Positions 21,781-34,970 are shown, counted from the first letter of the stretch. The stretch is DNA of 64,000 nt from Staphylotrichum longicolle (GCA_019096155.1 JAHCVI010000001.1:3720001-3784000); one strand, 5' to 3'. Notes: generated from the sequence alone by a model not told the origin. Translations and numbers: made by a program.

Positions 21781-23404
21781 ATGAGTGCAAGGCCGAATCA
21801 ACGAAACATCAAGTGGGTTGAGGTGCGTCCAAGACTTTCCCTGCGTGCACTGCCAACGAGGACCACCTTTCACATGCTCCCTCCTGCCAATTCCCGTCCC
21901 TACTGACACGTTTGCTCCCACAGGGTCTGCGAGGTATCACCTCCGTCCTCGTCATCGTCACCCACATCTCGAGAGCGCTCGACTTCCCATTATTCTGGCC
22001 CGCCGACTCCCCCGATGCATCCCCGAGGCTGCTGCAGCTGCCCTACCTGCGGATACCGTGGCAGGGTCGCATCGGCGTGCCCATCTTTGCCTTTCTGACG
22101 GGCTTCGTCTGCTCCTACAAGCCACTCAAGCTCGCCTACCAACAAGGGAATGCGCCGGCCGCTCTCAAGTCGGTCGCCCGCAGCGCCTTCCGCCGCCCGC
22201 CGCGGCTCGTCCTGCCGGCCCTGATCGCGACCTTCATCAGCTTCGTCATGTCGTGCTTGGGGGCTTACAAGGCGTCGAACCACTGCGATAGCTTCTGGGT
22301 CCGCTTCGATGCCCCCGACCCGCTGCCGTTCAACGAGAATGTCCAGCGCCTCTTCAGGACGTCCCTGACGACGTGGACGAACACGGAGAACCTCTTTGAC
22401 AGGCACCAATGGGCGATGCGCCCGCTGCTGATCGGCGCGTTCCAGGTCTACATCGTGTTGGCGGCCACAATTGGGATGCGGTTCAAGTATCGCATGCTCG
22501 TGCATGTGCTTCTCATCCTGTACTGGCTCATGAACGTCAACGCCCTGACAGGTACGTCATCCCTGCATGCAGCAGCTGCAGGAACGCCTCCCCGTCTATC
22601 CGAACTCAAGACTAACCTCCCAATCAAGAAACCTTCGGCGCCATGCTCGCCCTCGGCACCCTCCTCGCCGAGCTCGCCCAGCACCGCCCCACGCAAAACT
22701 TCATCACCTCCCACCAGCGCCTGCTCAACTTCGTCGTCGTCCCCCTCATCATGCTCTTCGGCGGCTTCATCGGCTCGTATCCGGCCGAGCACGAAGACTG
22801 GCGGTCTTGGTCTCAGACGCTGCACAACATCCTCATCGACCCTGCCGGCGACGGCAGCCGCGGCAGCCTAATCGTGCCCAAGGGCACGGACATTCAACGC
22901 CGCACCTCGGCCTTCTTCATCATGTGCACGGCCGTGTCGCTCTTCCTGTCGCCGCTCTTCCAGAAGCTCCTCTCGCACCGCCTGCTCATCTGGCTCGGCC
23001 ACCACTCGTTCGCCGTCTACCTCGTCCACGGCACCATCCTGCGCACCGTCGGCATCTGGATCGTCTACGGCATCACGGGCGAGCCGTGGGAGCCCGCGGG
23101 CAAGAACGAGGACGGCACGCCCCGCGAGCAGGAGTGGCTGCACCCCAAGGGCCGGCCGCACAAGATGGTGGCCATCCTCGTGTTTACCGCGCTGACGTAT
23201 ACCGCCGCGTGGGCGTGGATGCGCTGGGTCGATACCGCGTGCGCCCGCGCCACGCAGTGGCTCGAGAAGAAGGTGTTTGAGGACGACGAAGGGGGCGAGG
23301 GCAGGGCAGGGCTGGCCGAGAAGGGATACGGTCAGGGGGCCGTGGGGAATGGAGCACCGCAGAGGCCGCTGCTGGACGGGGAGAGGACGGCGCCGCCTCC
23401 TTGA
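21781..23404 (+). CDS. Acyltransferase-3 family membrane protein
   Basis: Predicted 481-aa polytopic protein of the acyltransferase 3 family. Exons are 21781-21822, 21924-22551 and 22629-23404, with introns of 101 and 77 bp. The N-terminal motif WVEGLRGITSVLVIVTH (residues 12-28) is the family signature: E-G-L-R-G followed by a helix carrying a conserved His. RIGVPIFAFLTGF is the second family block. About ten hydrophobic helices follow, with LLIGAFQVYIVLAATIG and LLIWLGHHSFAVYLVH near the end, and a charged cytosolic tail with a Glu/Gly stretch. Members transfer acyl groups to sugars, sterols or secondary metabolites; the substrate here is not deducible. No biosynthetic partner genes sit beside it, so a housekeeping role in wall or lipid acylation is as likely as metabolism. 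Confidence 0.88.
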
Positions 23405-25315
23405 GGGGGGAAAAGAAAAGGTTCCATCTGCGGTCTAATATTGGGACTCGGGCTAATTTCCTTTTGTTTCTGGATACTCCTGCTGCTGCTACTGCTGCTG
23501 CCGCGGTGAACTATTCTCCATTTTTTTACTAGTGTGCTACTTTCGGGGGCCGGCGGGCATTGTCATCATGGGATTTGGCGGCTGGGGAAAGGGGGGCGGT
23601 TGCATTGCATCGCGATCTATGGGGCCATACACATACACACAAGGCACGTGGTCGTTTTCTTTTTTGTCTCTTGTCATTTTCTTTTTTTGTTGCTGTCTGT
23701 ACATATCAATGGCATTGAAAGGCGAGAATACCCTGGTCCTGGTCTTGTCGTATCGAGAAATAGAGGAGATGGATGGGGGATGGACTCGGAGTGTGGGAAC
23801 ACAGAAAAGGAGAGGTGTAATGTGTGTCAGATGGTTCTTTTGCTGTGTTGTTTAAAGGTGTGGAGAGTGGTGGAGAGTAGCCGATGTTGTACATATCTTT
23901 GGGCCGATAAGGTGTTGAGTAGTATACGCAGATGTATTCCGGGGTTCATAAGTCGCGATTGCGCTGCGTGTTCGGTTTATTTGGGTTTGAGTTTGGTTCG
24001 GTGATGGTGTTGTGGTGTTTTCTATGTGCCGTGGCGCAAATGAGGTCCCCATCTGAGTTGAGTTGTGGAGCCGTTTTCCAATGCCGGGGAGATGATGTCA
24101 TTGCACGCATCGAGTATTGTTGACTTACCCCTGACCTGTATGCATGCATGCAGGCGCAAACAAACCCAGTCAGGGCGGCAACTACCTACCTAGGAGTTGT
24201 CAGCATCACACATCTTAGTTCGGAGGTGCAAACAATTTTGTATGTTTACCGGCAAGCTCAGCTGCCTGCTGGCTTTTTTGTCTTGTTGGCTCCCAAAACG
24301 TCAAGAATTTGGCTCGGTGACTTGGTGTGGTGAACCTGGCGGATGTCAGGGGCAATCAAATCGTTGAGTCAAATTTTCAGTGCAAGTGCAGAGCTCCAAG
24401 TTTTGGTCATAGTCACTATTGATTGCGCTGGTGGGTTGTAGTCATTGCAGTGGTATGTACAAGTATAATGTTGCAAGTTAGCCAGTCATCACTGGGATTC
24501 TCAATGGATTTCTCCCAGACTCAAACCCACTTTCTCCTTTTGATACAGATACGAATCGCAAATGTGAAGAACAATTTCCGACGCTTGTGAGGTAGTTTGG
24601 GTCTTTGATTCTGGTTTGCGTCATGATCGAGCTTCAGTGCCCAGTGAAGAGGCCACCCTCTCCTCGCTCGTCTTGACCCAAGCCAAGTTTCCGAGGCAAC
24701 CATGAACGGTGAATCTGCAGAACAATGCCCTTGTGTCTTTGTCTCGGCTCATTCAAGAGCGGCTGTACTGAACAATTGGCTGTTCATAGACCTCGGTGTG
24801 GCTTGGTCGGTTAAGCGTTCTTTGTTCAACGCGCTTGGTCTCGGGGGAAGTAAACAAAACAATGGGATGTGTCGCCAACCACCACGACTTAAGCGCGCTA
24901 GACGCGGAGCTCGGATCAAAACTTGGCCAAGGCCTTTGGAAATTCAGAACACCTGCGTTTTGTTCTTTGTCCTAAGTGCTGTTCTGCTCTTGAGATTACT
25001 GTTCGTCGATATGAATGAAGTCACAGCACGATGCTCCATGATCACGAGCTTGTCGCGTGGATTCACTTGAGACTGTCTTGTTACAATGGCTCTGATGGAT
25101 TGTGTGAGGAAAAAGATTTAAACGAGGTGGGTGTGCCTTTTTTTACACCACGAGTTTGTCTTCAACAGACTTCCAACCCAAGTCCACCAGACCAAAAACG
25201 ACTCAACCCCTTTTTCTCCAACCACACAAACCTTCTGCAACACCTCACATCAACTCTGTGCTCCTCTGTAAAGTCACTGATCTTGGCATCTCAGTTATCC
25301 CCAACTCTTCTAGAC
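23405..25315. other. Intergenic, G/T-rich 3' flank and long leader
   Basis: No gene recognised. 23405-23760 is the probable 3' UTR/terminator region of the acyltransferase gene, with TGC triplets at 23481-23500 and poly-T runs. 25150-25312 is C/A/T-rich and G-poor, typical of a fungal 5' leader ahead of the gene starting at 25316. Confidence 0.4.
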
Positions 25316-26386
25316 ATGATGTCAGGTGGAAGCCCCCACGACAGCGATGCTGCGTGCCCTGGCTGCAAACTCGTCACGTTGGATGACGGTGAAACGTTGA
25401 TGCTGTGGTGCGCAACCTGCGCCGGCATCCACCAACAAATTGGCGAGGATCTCTATCACGCACATCTGCCCGTCCAGCCTGACCAACTCGGCAGTCTCGG
25501 ACTTCTGAGCTCATTCCCGCTCAATAGTGACTCTGAAATCGACAACAACGGTGAGCGACCTAGGAACCAAACCCACGAGCGAGAGCATGCGTTGCTTGAT
25601 GACATCTGGGAGTATGTTGACAGGTATCTGCAGATGGCTCAGGTGGAGAACATAGATGAGAGACGCGAGGAACCGAGTACGAACATGCAGCTCGGCCATA
25701 ACATTTTTGGGACAGCAGACCAGCATGCTGCAGAGCCCCCGGTATTTGGCCATCCACAAGCCGAGTTCCAGCCAGTGGCTGGTATCAGGGACCATCTCGA
25801 CGGTTTTCAAAATCCCGGCCCCAACCCACCCCACGTTCTGGCGGGAGCTCTCAGCCAGCCTCAGCACAGCCTTTGCGGCATTCCACCCAGCCCCGATACG
25901 CAAGATTTCTCACTCTGGAGCCACACGGGATTGAGTTCGGGACTGCCGTTTGCCTCCATTCCCCAGCAGTCCTTTCAAGAGCTCAACACAATGTATCCAA
26001 ACATTGCATTCAACAACAGCCTCCACACCAATCCTGAGGTTGACAGGGAAAACCCAGCCTATGGTTGGAATCACGCTGGAACAGAGGAAGACGAGGATGA
26101 AGGGGACATCGCAAGCCAGCCCTCTATCTCTGGGACTGACGACTCCAGTGTACCTCACGGAATGGGGAGGAGGGGACAGGAGAGTGCTCGGCGTCATGAG
26201 CAAGGCCTTTGCATTTGGTGCAGAAAGCCGAATCCCGACCTCGCATTTAAGGGTTGCCCCCAATGTCGCGAGCACCGGAGGGAAAGTATGGCCAAGACCC
26301 GGGAGAAGCAACGGCGTCAGCGTCAGGAGGAAATGGGGCAGGTGGCGGGGACGGCGCAGGTGGAGGAGAACGTGGAGAGCATGTAG
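25316..26386 (+). CDS. Zinc-knuckle protein with C-terminal C-x2-C-x11-C-x2-C
   Basis: Single-exon, 356-aa protein of unknown function. Residues 14-17 (CPGC) and 32-35 (CATC) form one CxxC pair set at the N-terminus. A long acidic, Pro/Gln/Asn-rich middle (residues 60-290) looks disordered. The C-terminal module is CIWC at 299-302 and CPQC at 314-317, exactly 11 residues apart, followed by a very basic helix (REHRRES..KTREKQRRQRQ). This module and its basic tail match those of the genes at 10259 and 13907, while the rest of the proteins differ. The start is the first ATG of an ATGATG pair at 25316; an in-frame ATG at 25031 exists, but the intervening codons look like leader sequence. A DNA- or RNA-binding regulator is plausible but not demonstrated. 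Confidence 0.72.
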   Translation: MMSGGSPHDSDAACPGCKLVTLDDGETLMLWCATCAGIHQQIGEDLYHAHLPVQPDQLGSLGLLSSFPLNSDSEIDNNGERPRNQTHEREHALLDDIWEYVDRYLQMAQVENIDERREEPSTNMQLGHNIFGTADQHAAEPPVFGHPQAEFQPVAGIRDHLDGFQNPGPNPPHVLAGALSQPQHSLCGIPPSPDTQDFSLWSHTGLSSGLPFASIPQQSFQELNTMYPNIAFNNSLHTNPEVDRENPAYGWNHAGTEEDEDEGDIASQPSISGTDDSSVPHGMGRRGQESARRHEQGLCIWCRKPNPDLAFKGCPQCREHRRESMAKTREKQRRQRQEEMGQVAGTAQVEENVESM

Positions 26387-29300
26387 ATGAACCAGGATGG
26401 GGATGCCTGAATGGTGCGGCCCATGAGGCACGACAAGGTCTTATACCCATCTACCCGTCTCCGGGGAGCGTCCCAAACCTTTCCAAAAACCCTATCCCTC
26501 TCACTTGCTCCCCTACCAATTACGATTTCAGACAAGAACGCCTTTTCTTCCTCACCACAACCAGAACGATCATCGAGTTTAGTCAGCTTGCCGGTCCTAC
26601 GCTGGACCATCTTTGTCAATCTACACGTACCCCCAGGTTGAAGCAGAAAGCCACGAGGGAACGCGGCCGCCCACCAACCCAAAACTTTACCATCACCTAT
26701 TTGACCTTCTTATATTGCGTGCGTGGGTGGCCGATACGCCAGCCCACCACACCATTTTTCCCTCTGCGGGCAGCCCTGCTCACTGCTTCTTCTCCTCACA
26801 CATACCATCACATCAGTAGCGAAAGATCACCATTTTCCATCAGTGCCTTTCGCTCCACATCTCACGATTACCTCAACTTTTATATGTATGCTTCTCGTAT
26901 CAAATGGTAGCTGCGACTGCAGTCGCAGTGACCCTCACCGTTCTCTTTTAACCAAGATCAAGTCGCCTGCGCACCACAGCTTTGGTCGAGGCGCGTGTTC
27001 AAACAGGCAACCACCGAAAAGCCCATTGCGAAGCTCAACCGGGGTCAGACGAGCAAGGATAACAGGGAGGGTCTTCAATCTTCCTTGTCCCTACGCTCTT
27101 CCCAGCGACGCAGTCGTTTTGTGCCCGCCGGATCCGGATCAGTGTGCCAGGCCTGGCACAGCGCTTCGCTGCAAAGGAGTCACCCACTGAGCCTCTGGCC
27201 AGCCGACGGCTTTCCCAACGTCACGAAGGATTTCCTTTACATTCCCATTTTCACATCATCTATTTTACCCACCTCATGAATTAACCTCAACGGTGCACAC
27301 GTTAGGGGTGCTCGCGGAACCTCTACCGATACACAGCCCCCCCGGCGTTCACCCACACCAGGCTCCGGCGCATGAAGTTGGGTTCCGCTCCGGCCCATGT
27401 CCAGTCCGCCCGCAGCAAGCACTACATCGATTCCAGTCCTGCCGAGCCGCACTGACCAACATGGAGCAAGAGCAGAAGAAATGATGGAGCATCTGAAGGC
27501 TGGAACTGCTGGGCTGGGACCTGAAGCGACTCCGCGGCTGGTATAAGGACCACACCCCGGGGTACACCGCGATATGCACAGTAATTGCAGGAAAGCTAAT
27601 GCCGAAGATTGATGAGATGGGATGAGCAAGATTGGAAATCTGATTGTGCCAGAAGGGACAGCAAGCACGCACGGCAGGGCTGGCTGTATGTGCTGTGAAT
27701 GGTTGGGAGGGAGGGAGGGAGAGACGGAAAAAGGGCCGACCGACAGAGGAGGTGCTGTGCTGGTGCCTGAGGGGAGCGGTGAAGAATGGGTGAGGATCTC
27801 GAGGGGAGGGGAAGAAGAGGCTTTTGAGCCGCACTAACGTGGGTGTCTTTGGTCGATGGAAGATTCTAGATTGTGCGCTAGGATTTGGGCTGGCTGGGGT
27901 GTGTGATTGGAAATGCATAAATGCACACGATGTGAAGAACGAAGTTGAGGATTGGGGGTAAGATGGGAGACGTTGGGTGGGGAGGATGGGGAAAGACGGG
28001 AGAAATGGGGGAAAGACGGGGAAGCATGGGCGAACTGTTGTGATGGTTGAAAGTCAGATGGGAGACATGGATGAACTGGCGGTGGGGAGATCTCGCCATA
28101 ACCGGGCGTCATTGTATGTTTGGAATACCAAGAATCGTGCACTTCAGGCTGGGTAATCGTGATCTGTCTTGTTGATGGCGCTTGTTTGTTGATGTCAAGG
28201 CTTACCCCTGAAACTACCTGATACGGTGCGTATGGACCGTGATTGGCCCTGGTTTGTCATGGCTACATTAAATGGGCACTTGCATCTACGTATCGCGAAT
28301 GAATCGGTGTGAAGCTCGTTATCTTGCAAGCTGTGTTGTCGTTGCTTGTGGAAGATAGTGGATGACCACCCCTGGACGGTCTGGACCTACCCCTGCCCCT
28401 GGAAAGCGAGAGCGAAAGCGGGGCCGGAGGTGCGCATTTTTGTTGCCACCTTGCTCCAGATGCCAAGGAATGGCGCAATCGGATTGCTCAACACCAAGTG
28501 ACACTGGTTGGCCGGGATCACCATGAGCATTTTTCCAGAGCGACGACATCGGCCAGAGGGTGGCTTCGGAATCCAGATTTTGGATTTCCAGTGTGGGCAA
28601 TGTCAGGAGAAGATTGTGTTGCGGCGATCCGTGTGTTTCTTGCCGTTCTGTAGGTGATTACCTTGCGTGCACCTTGATGGCCCGGGGTTATGGTCAGCGA
28701 AGCACAAATCTCTGCCAGTCCATGCAACAAGAACAGGGTCTCGAGACACAACGAGCGAGCATGCCATGGACAATCACGAGAATGCGCTCGTACTGTGTAA
28801 CTCGAGCCTCCCACCTGAGCTTAGAAGACACCCCCCGACACCTTAACAAGCCTCGAATGCAGACGGCTGAGGCGGGTCGGCAACCATCTTTTCGGCCGAT
28901 TGTGGCTGCTGCAGTGCGACCCTGCGGGGTGATACAACAGTGTTTGTATTTGAGAATTATATTCCTCGAATTGTCGGGTTTGAAGCGCCTGACCACACCC
29001 ATTCAAGTTCAGCCAGGCATCAATGGCTTGGTCAAATCGAAAGAGACACTTTGAGCCTGTCCGAAGACGGACTGCAAAGTTGTTGCCCAGGTGCCGGTGC
29101 CGCATTGCGCAACAAGGGAGGGGAGATTGTTCGAGAGTGAAAAGCTCTCCGTGGCTTCTTGCATTGGCAGGTGCAGACCCTGCGCAGGCCCTGCCTCGAG
29201 ACTGAGAGACTGAGAGTCAAGCCTGCACTGCGTGCCTGCCTCCGCTGAGAATCCTGGAAACGCCCCGCGTGAGACATTCCCAATCCGGACCCGCATCGGC

Positions 29301-30292
29301 TATCGGCCGGCTACCGGTGGGTCCCCGATGTTAGTGTTATGGTCCCCGATCCGGGCCGGCGACGACATGCAGCCCGACACCCGCGGGCTTGGGACTCTCT
29401 GTACACAAGCGTGGGCGTTTTGATGGCCTCTGGTGATGCTTAATCTTCTTTCAACGACTTTTCCCCTCCAGCCCATCCCAAATGCAGCCAAATGGCCCAC
29501 CAAAAGGTGTGGTGGTGAGGGTCTCAGCTGAGGCTAGCACTAACAGCGGCGACCTCCCCGCACCCGATGCAGTGGGACGCGGGACGCACAGACCAAATGG
29601 CCGTCGATAACGCAATTTTTGGTGCAAAGCAGCAAAGCAGCTCCACCGTCCCGATTTCGCCATTCTGCCCGCTTCTTGCACCAAAGCTCCGGCCCAGCCA
29701 ATACAGACCACACAGACCATACAGAGCGGCTTCAGAGTCAACGGCGTCTCCTGCCAAGCACAGTTCAACCCTGTGGCGACGGCATCGGCATTCTCAGTCG
29801 TGGATGACTTAATTACCCATTTTCAACCAAGAGGAGCAGGCCGAAATACGATTTGTTCGAAATCCGGCGCATCGATCCCCCCTCGCAGACCACCATCGCA
29901 CATCGCAGACCCCCTACGCTCCGTGCCGTTGCGCATCGCCATCCCCTCCCCGATCAGCGTCACCGCAACGGCTGCATTACACAGTACCGCACGGCAACCC
30001 TGCACCCCCCTGCCCTTGGGCCCTCCTGCGTCTTACGGCTTCCCGATTGCGAGCCATCGGCAGCGCATTACGTGCCGTCGTGCCGCCTCTCTCATCTTAC
30101 CCGGCAGGTTGACCGCCTGAGCGACAGGTCCCCCCAGACCGACCCTCCCTGCCTCCCAGCAGCCATCCGAGGCAGCACGCAATCGACACAGCCTGATCGT
30201 GACTGGCAAGCGAGCCCAATGCTGGCACGGGCCACCTAACCTGGAACCAACGCAAGACACCCATTTGGTTGCGTTCTCGCCCCGTTGCCCCG
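26387..30292. other. 3.9-kb gene-free region
   Basis: No frame has convincing coding features. Recognisable composition features: a (GGGA)n tract at about 27706-27725; GGGAAAGACGGG-like repeats at about 27987-28025; and a C-rich strand at 29870-30010. The last 300 bp are probably the promoter and leader of the scon-2-like gene. I looked for the palindromic CYS-3 binding consensus there and did not find a clear match. Confidence 0.4.
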
Positions 30293-32684
30293 ATGGACCG
30301 TTTCCAATCTCCTACCCCCTTCCATGCCCGCCCGCCACTCCCGAGCCAAGATGACATCGATCGCCCGACGGATGACGCCGACCGGGCGTCCCTGACAGAC
30401 CGGGCCACACCGCGCCATAATAAGAGGGCCTCTGTCTTTGTCCGACACGACGAAGCCGAGCTCCGGGGTGCCGTAGACAAGGGCAAGAGCTGCGATCGAC
30501 TACGGCCAGAGGAGGAGGAGCGACTGCGCCCGCGCGACAGCATGACCAACATGTCGTCGTCACTGATTGGCAAGACGGTCACCCCGTTCCTCAAGGAACA
30601 CATCCCCAGCCTGTATGCGCCCGTCGGCAAGTCCAGGAACGAGCAGACGGCGAGAGAGAAGGACCCCAACACAAAGTACTGCTACCGCCACCGCCCCGAC
30701 TCGAAATGTCGACGATCCGCCGACGAGGCCAAGATGGTCATGATCCAACGAGAGCTCGACAAGCTCACCTCGGCCGACCAACAAGCCATCACCCACGTGT
30801 GGTCGCTCTTCTCTGCCGCACCAGGACGCCACCGCGAGTTGATGCTGCAAGGCGTCCTCGCGCAGCTCTGCTTCCCCCAGCTGTCCCTCGTCTCGCGCGA
30901 GGTCACGGAGGCTCTCAAGATTGACTTCATCGCCGCCCTGCCCGTCGAGCTGTCACAAAAGGTGCTCTGTTACCTCGACACGGTGAGTCTCACCAAGGCG
31001 GCCCAGGTCAGCCGGACATGGCGCCTTCTTGCCGACGACGACGCGGTCTGGGTCCGGATGTGCGAACAGCATGTGAACAGGAAGTGCACCAAGTGCGGCT
31101 GGGGACTGCCGCTGTTGGAGAGGAAGAAGCTGCGGAACTACACACGAGCGCGCCAGCTAGCAAAGGACAACTCGCACGGGAGGATACAGGAACTGCCCGA
31201 CTCGGCGTCGTGGTCAGATGACCAAGTGGCGCTGCCTTCAGGGAAACGGCACGGCGACTCACTAGACGACGGGTATGATGGAAAGCGGCGACGTGTCGAG
31301 GAGGAGCCCAAGACGCGAAGCTGGAAGGCCGTATACAGGGACCGCTGGCAGGTAAGCATAACTCCCTGTCATCGGCTCGCGCGAGAGGTCGCTAACAGAT
31401 TTCAAGGTCGGGTACAACTGGAAGTATGGGCGGTGCTCGGTCAAGACGCTCAAGGGGCACACTAACGGTGTGACGTGTCTCCAACTGGACGACAACATCC
31501 TCGCGACCGGGTCCTACGATGCCACCATCAAGATCTGTACGTCTCCTGGAAGGTCACATTGTCTGTCTCAAGCTAATCGGCGTCAACAGGGAACATCGAG
31601 ACAGGCGAGGAGATCCGGACGCTCCGCGGCCATTCGCGGGGAATCCGCGCGCTGCAGTTTGACGACTCCAAGCTGATCAGCGGCAGCTTGGACAGTAAGT
31701 CGACTCCAACAGCCCACGAGTCATTAATGACAACCGCTGACCTCAGCAGACACCATCAAGATCTGGAACTGGCACACGGGTGAGTGCATCTCGACGCTGC
31801 AGGGCCACACCGACGGTGTCGTCAGCGTGCACTTTGACGCGCAGCTCCTCGCGAGCGGCTCCATCGACAAGAGCGTCAAGATCTTCGACTTCAACTCCAA
31901 AGAGGCTTTCTGCCTCAAGGGCCACAGCGACTGGGTCAACTGCACGCGCCTCCACATCAACAGCCGGACCGTCATGTCCGCCTCGGACGACACCACCCTC
32001 AAGCTCTGGGACCTCGACACCCGCCAAGTGATCCGCACCTTTGAAGGCCACGTCGGCCACGTCCAGCAGGTCCTCCTCCTCCCGCCCGAGTACGAACCCG
32101 ACGACGAGCTCCTCCCGGGTGCCAACGCCGCCGGCAGCGACAACACCGACACGCTCTCCATCGCCAGCGGCAGCGAGGGCGGCGCGCCCACCGTCTCCAT
32201 CGTCCACGGGCCCGACCGCGACCGGCGCAGCAGCTCCCCCTCGCGCGACGAAGACCTCCGCGCCTGCTACGGCCCCTCCTTCACCGCCGACCCGTCCCGC
32301 CCCTTGCCGCCGCGCTACTTCCTCTCGGGCGCCCTCGACAGCACCATCCGGCTGTGGGACAGCGCCACGGGCAAGTGCCTCAAAACCATGTTCGGCCACC
32401 TCGAGGGCGTGTGGTCGCTCGCGGGCGACACCATCCGCGTCATCAGCGGCGCCAACGACGGCATGGTGAAATGCTGGGAGCCGCGGAGCGGCAAGTGCGA
32501 CGCCACGTTTGTCGGGCACCGCGGGCCGGTGACGTGCGTCGGGCTGAACGACAGCTGGATGGCCAGCGGGAGCGAGGACGGCGAGGTGAGGATCTATTCG
32601 TTCAAGGATAGCGCCGCGGCGGGAGCCGGGGCCGTCAGGGGGAGTTGTGTGCTGGATGGGGGCGCGGGGACCCCGGGGGCGTGA
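30293..32684 (+). CDS. scon-2: F-box/WD40 sulfur controller (SCON-2/SconB/Met30)
   Basis: Predicted 742-aa substrate adaptor of an SCF ubiquitin ligase. Exons are 30293-31351, 31407-31536, 31590-31694 and 31750-32684, with introns of 55, 53 and 55 bp. The signature NTKYCYRHRPDSKCRR (from about residue 127) and HVWSLFSAAPGRHRELMLQG precede an F-box (about 218-262, LPVELSQKVLCYLDT to DDDAVWVRMCEQH), then KCTKCGWGLPLL, a conserved block of SCON-2/Met30. WD40 repeats start at about 365 and run to 725, interrupted by an acidic loop. In Neurospora and yeast this protein recognises the sulfur regulator (CYS-3/Met4) and switches off sulfur assimilation when sulfur is plentiful. N-terminal residues 1-80 are charged and weakly conserved. 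Cdc4-type F-box/WD40 proteins are the alternative, but the pre-F-box blocks favour SCON-2. Confidence 0.93.
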
Positions 32685-33224
32685 GTCGTGTCCTCAAGGC
32701 GGACATGTTTATGTTGTTTGTCGGGCAGGGTGTGGTGTATTGTTGATGTTGTTGCGGGTTGCGTTGGGTGGAGTTCGGGAAGGTGGGGGTCGTCTGCCGG
32801 TGCTGCGGCGTTCAACACTGCACCGCCCAACCAACCAACCGGACCTGTCGGATTCTGAACAGGACCCGTCCGGTATTTGTTTCACTTCATTGTCCTTTTC
32901 TTGTGTCTACTTTCCGAGGACGCCGTCTCACTTCTTGGAGTCGGAGTCGGTTGCAAAAGGGTCGGTGGGGTATGGGTTATGGGGCTTTTTGTTTTCTGTT
33001 TCTCAGTTTGGCGGGTTTGGATCTTTGGGGCAATCTTTTGGGTTCCGGCACGGCGGCGGAGGGTTGGTGTGCTTCTTGGTGGCGTCTTTCTATTTGTCTG
33101 TTTCTCTGTTTGACTGTTTCAATTTGTTCAACAAACAGGTGGTCTCTGAAAAGCTCATCATTATAGACGGCGGGCGGAGGCACCGATGATTGATTGTGGG
33201 GATGGGTGGGATGGATGGCAGCAT

Positions 33225-33247
33225 GGCGGCGGCGGCGGCGGCGGCGG
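33225..33247. repeat. (GGC)7 triplet run
   Basis: A perfect GGC microsatellite of seven units plus two bases, in the 3' flank of the scon-2-like gene. Non-coding by position. Confidence 0.85.
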
Positions 33248-34856
33248 TTGTTGTTGGTTGGCTTTTGATTTGACATCAATACCCTTGTCTTGGTTTTTGT
33301 CAGAAGAAAGGAATTGAGAGTTGTTATAATACTGCATACTTGAAGGACGTTGGGTGAAGTGAATTCTATGCTGACAGTGTCTGTCTGTCATGTTTGGAGG
33401 TTCTGTTCCTTTTGGAGTGGCCTGAACCCTGCTTTTCGAGATGCATGTTTGCCCAACTCGTTCGAATCTGGAACCCATCGCTCAAACCATCATCCGCCCT
33501 CACCATTGCATCTCCCCGACCAAACTCCGCTCCAGTCCAGGAATTATTTCTTGTTCCCCCTTCGGCTGCCAATAATCCGGCTCCCGACATGCCCCAGCCC
33601 CATCATGCCACGACGGGACTTCTTTGGCAGGGATGGCAAAAGGAAGCTGGGAGCAACATTCTCGGCAGACGCAATTTGACCTCGGCATTGGGAAACTGGA
33701 TCCCAAATTGGGTCCCCGCCGCGTGCATGCGTGCGGTGCGGGTGGGAGCGGGTGAGTCTTGTTTGAAGCTCGGACGCTTCCGGAGCTTTGCACTTGAGCA
33801 CTGCTGGCTTTTGGCTCTGTCTGGCGGCTCTGGGCCGGGCCCCTTGCATTCCATTTCTGCAAGCGGGCAGGGCAAAGGCGCAGGTGGGGTGTCCAGTGTG
33901 GGGCTGCGACCAGTTTGCGGCATGTGCCCCCTCCAGGTTTCTTTTCCCCGCAGAATCACAAGCTCGGCTTGGAGTCGGTTATTTGGGTTGTGCGGTGCGG
34001 CGTGGTTTGTTTGGTTGGATGGGCCGTGGCAGGGCTACGTCACTGGGGGATCACAAGCCAAAAGGTGAGTTTGGTTGATTTCATTGATGGGATGGGTTGT
34101 CTGGGGACGGGGGTTTGGGGTCACGAGGGCAGTTGGAGGGGAATGGAATGGGTGATTGTGATTGTGGCCAATTTTGGGGTTGGGTGAGTTTTCGAATTCC
34201 TAATTCCGGTGCAATTGAGGGAGGTTGACTGACGATTTGATCAGAGGGTTCAAAAGTATGAAGCGGGAGATGGATTGGGGATTTAGGGGTTGGGGAACCG
34301 TCAATTGCCCCGCGGCAGCTGCCAGGGCGAGTCTGCGAGGTCGAATTGCTGCTCCGCTAAGCCGATGGACGGGCCGCCAGCGTCCAATCCACTGTGGCAC
34401 ACAGCTGCCCATGTGTCCGAACCTCGACTTGGACTCCGTCACATCCCGTCATGGGCCCCCTTTGTTCCTCGACAATTCGACATTGTGAATGGGACCCCGT
34501 CCTTTCTCATTGGCCTCCGCCTCGCCGCGGACGAAGGGTTCAGCGAGTGCGCCCCCCCTGACCAGTGACTCTCCAACCCACTTGCTTGTGGATCTGCCCC
34601 CTTCACCTTTCCCCGATCATGTCCCGGCGCTTGGGTTCGGGAGGGCGGTTCTAGGTCTCTTCCATTCAAACTAGCGAACTTGTCTGGGCGGGCACGAGGC
34701 CGAACAGACGAGGCACACGCCCACACCCGCCCACTTGCCCACTCGGCTCGGCTCCTGTTCCGCTGCTGAGATCCGATCTGCCGTGGCAGTGGCCCAAGTG
34801 ACCCAGCAGCCGCTGAAGAGTCATATTTGGGACCGGTGCACCCCTCAAGGTGCCCG

Positions 34857-34970
34857 GCCTCTTCCCTCTCCCTTTTTATTTTCGTCTCTTCTTTGTTCCT
34901 TGCTCTCTGGTGATACCCTCTCCCCTCCAGTTCCCGTCTCTTGTCTCCGTTGTCTCTCTCCCCTGGTCAA
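34857..34970 (+). promoter_or_regulatory. Pyrimidine-rich core-promoter-like tract
   Basis: About 110 bp dominated by C and T, lying 370-480 bp before the carrier gene ATG. CT-rich tracts commonly mark transcription start regions of strongly expressed fungal genes. Only the composition is seen; the transcription start is inferred. Confidence 0.35.

Noticed and set aside
27349..27918. Minus-strand frame of 189 codons
   Set aside because: Ser/Pro/His-rich, with no ATG context, intron structure or homology I can recognise.
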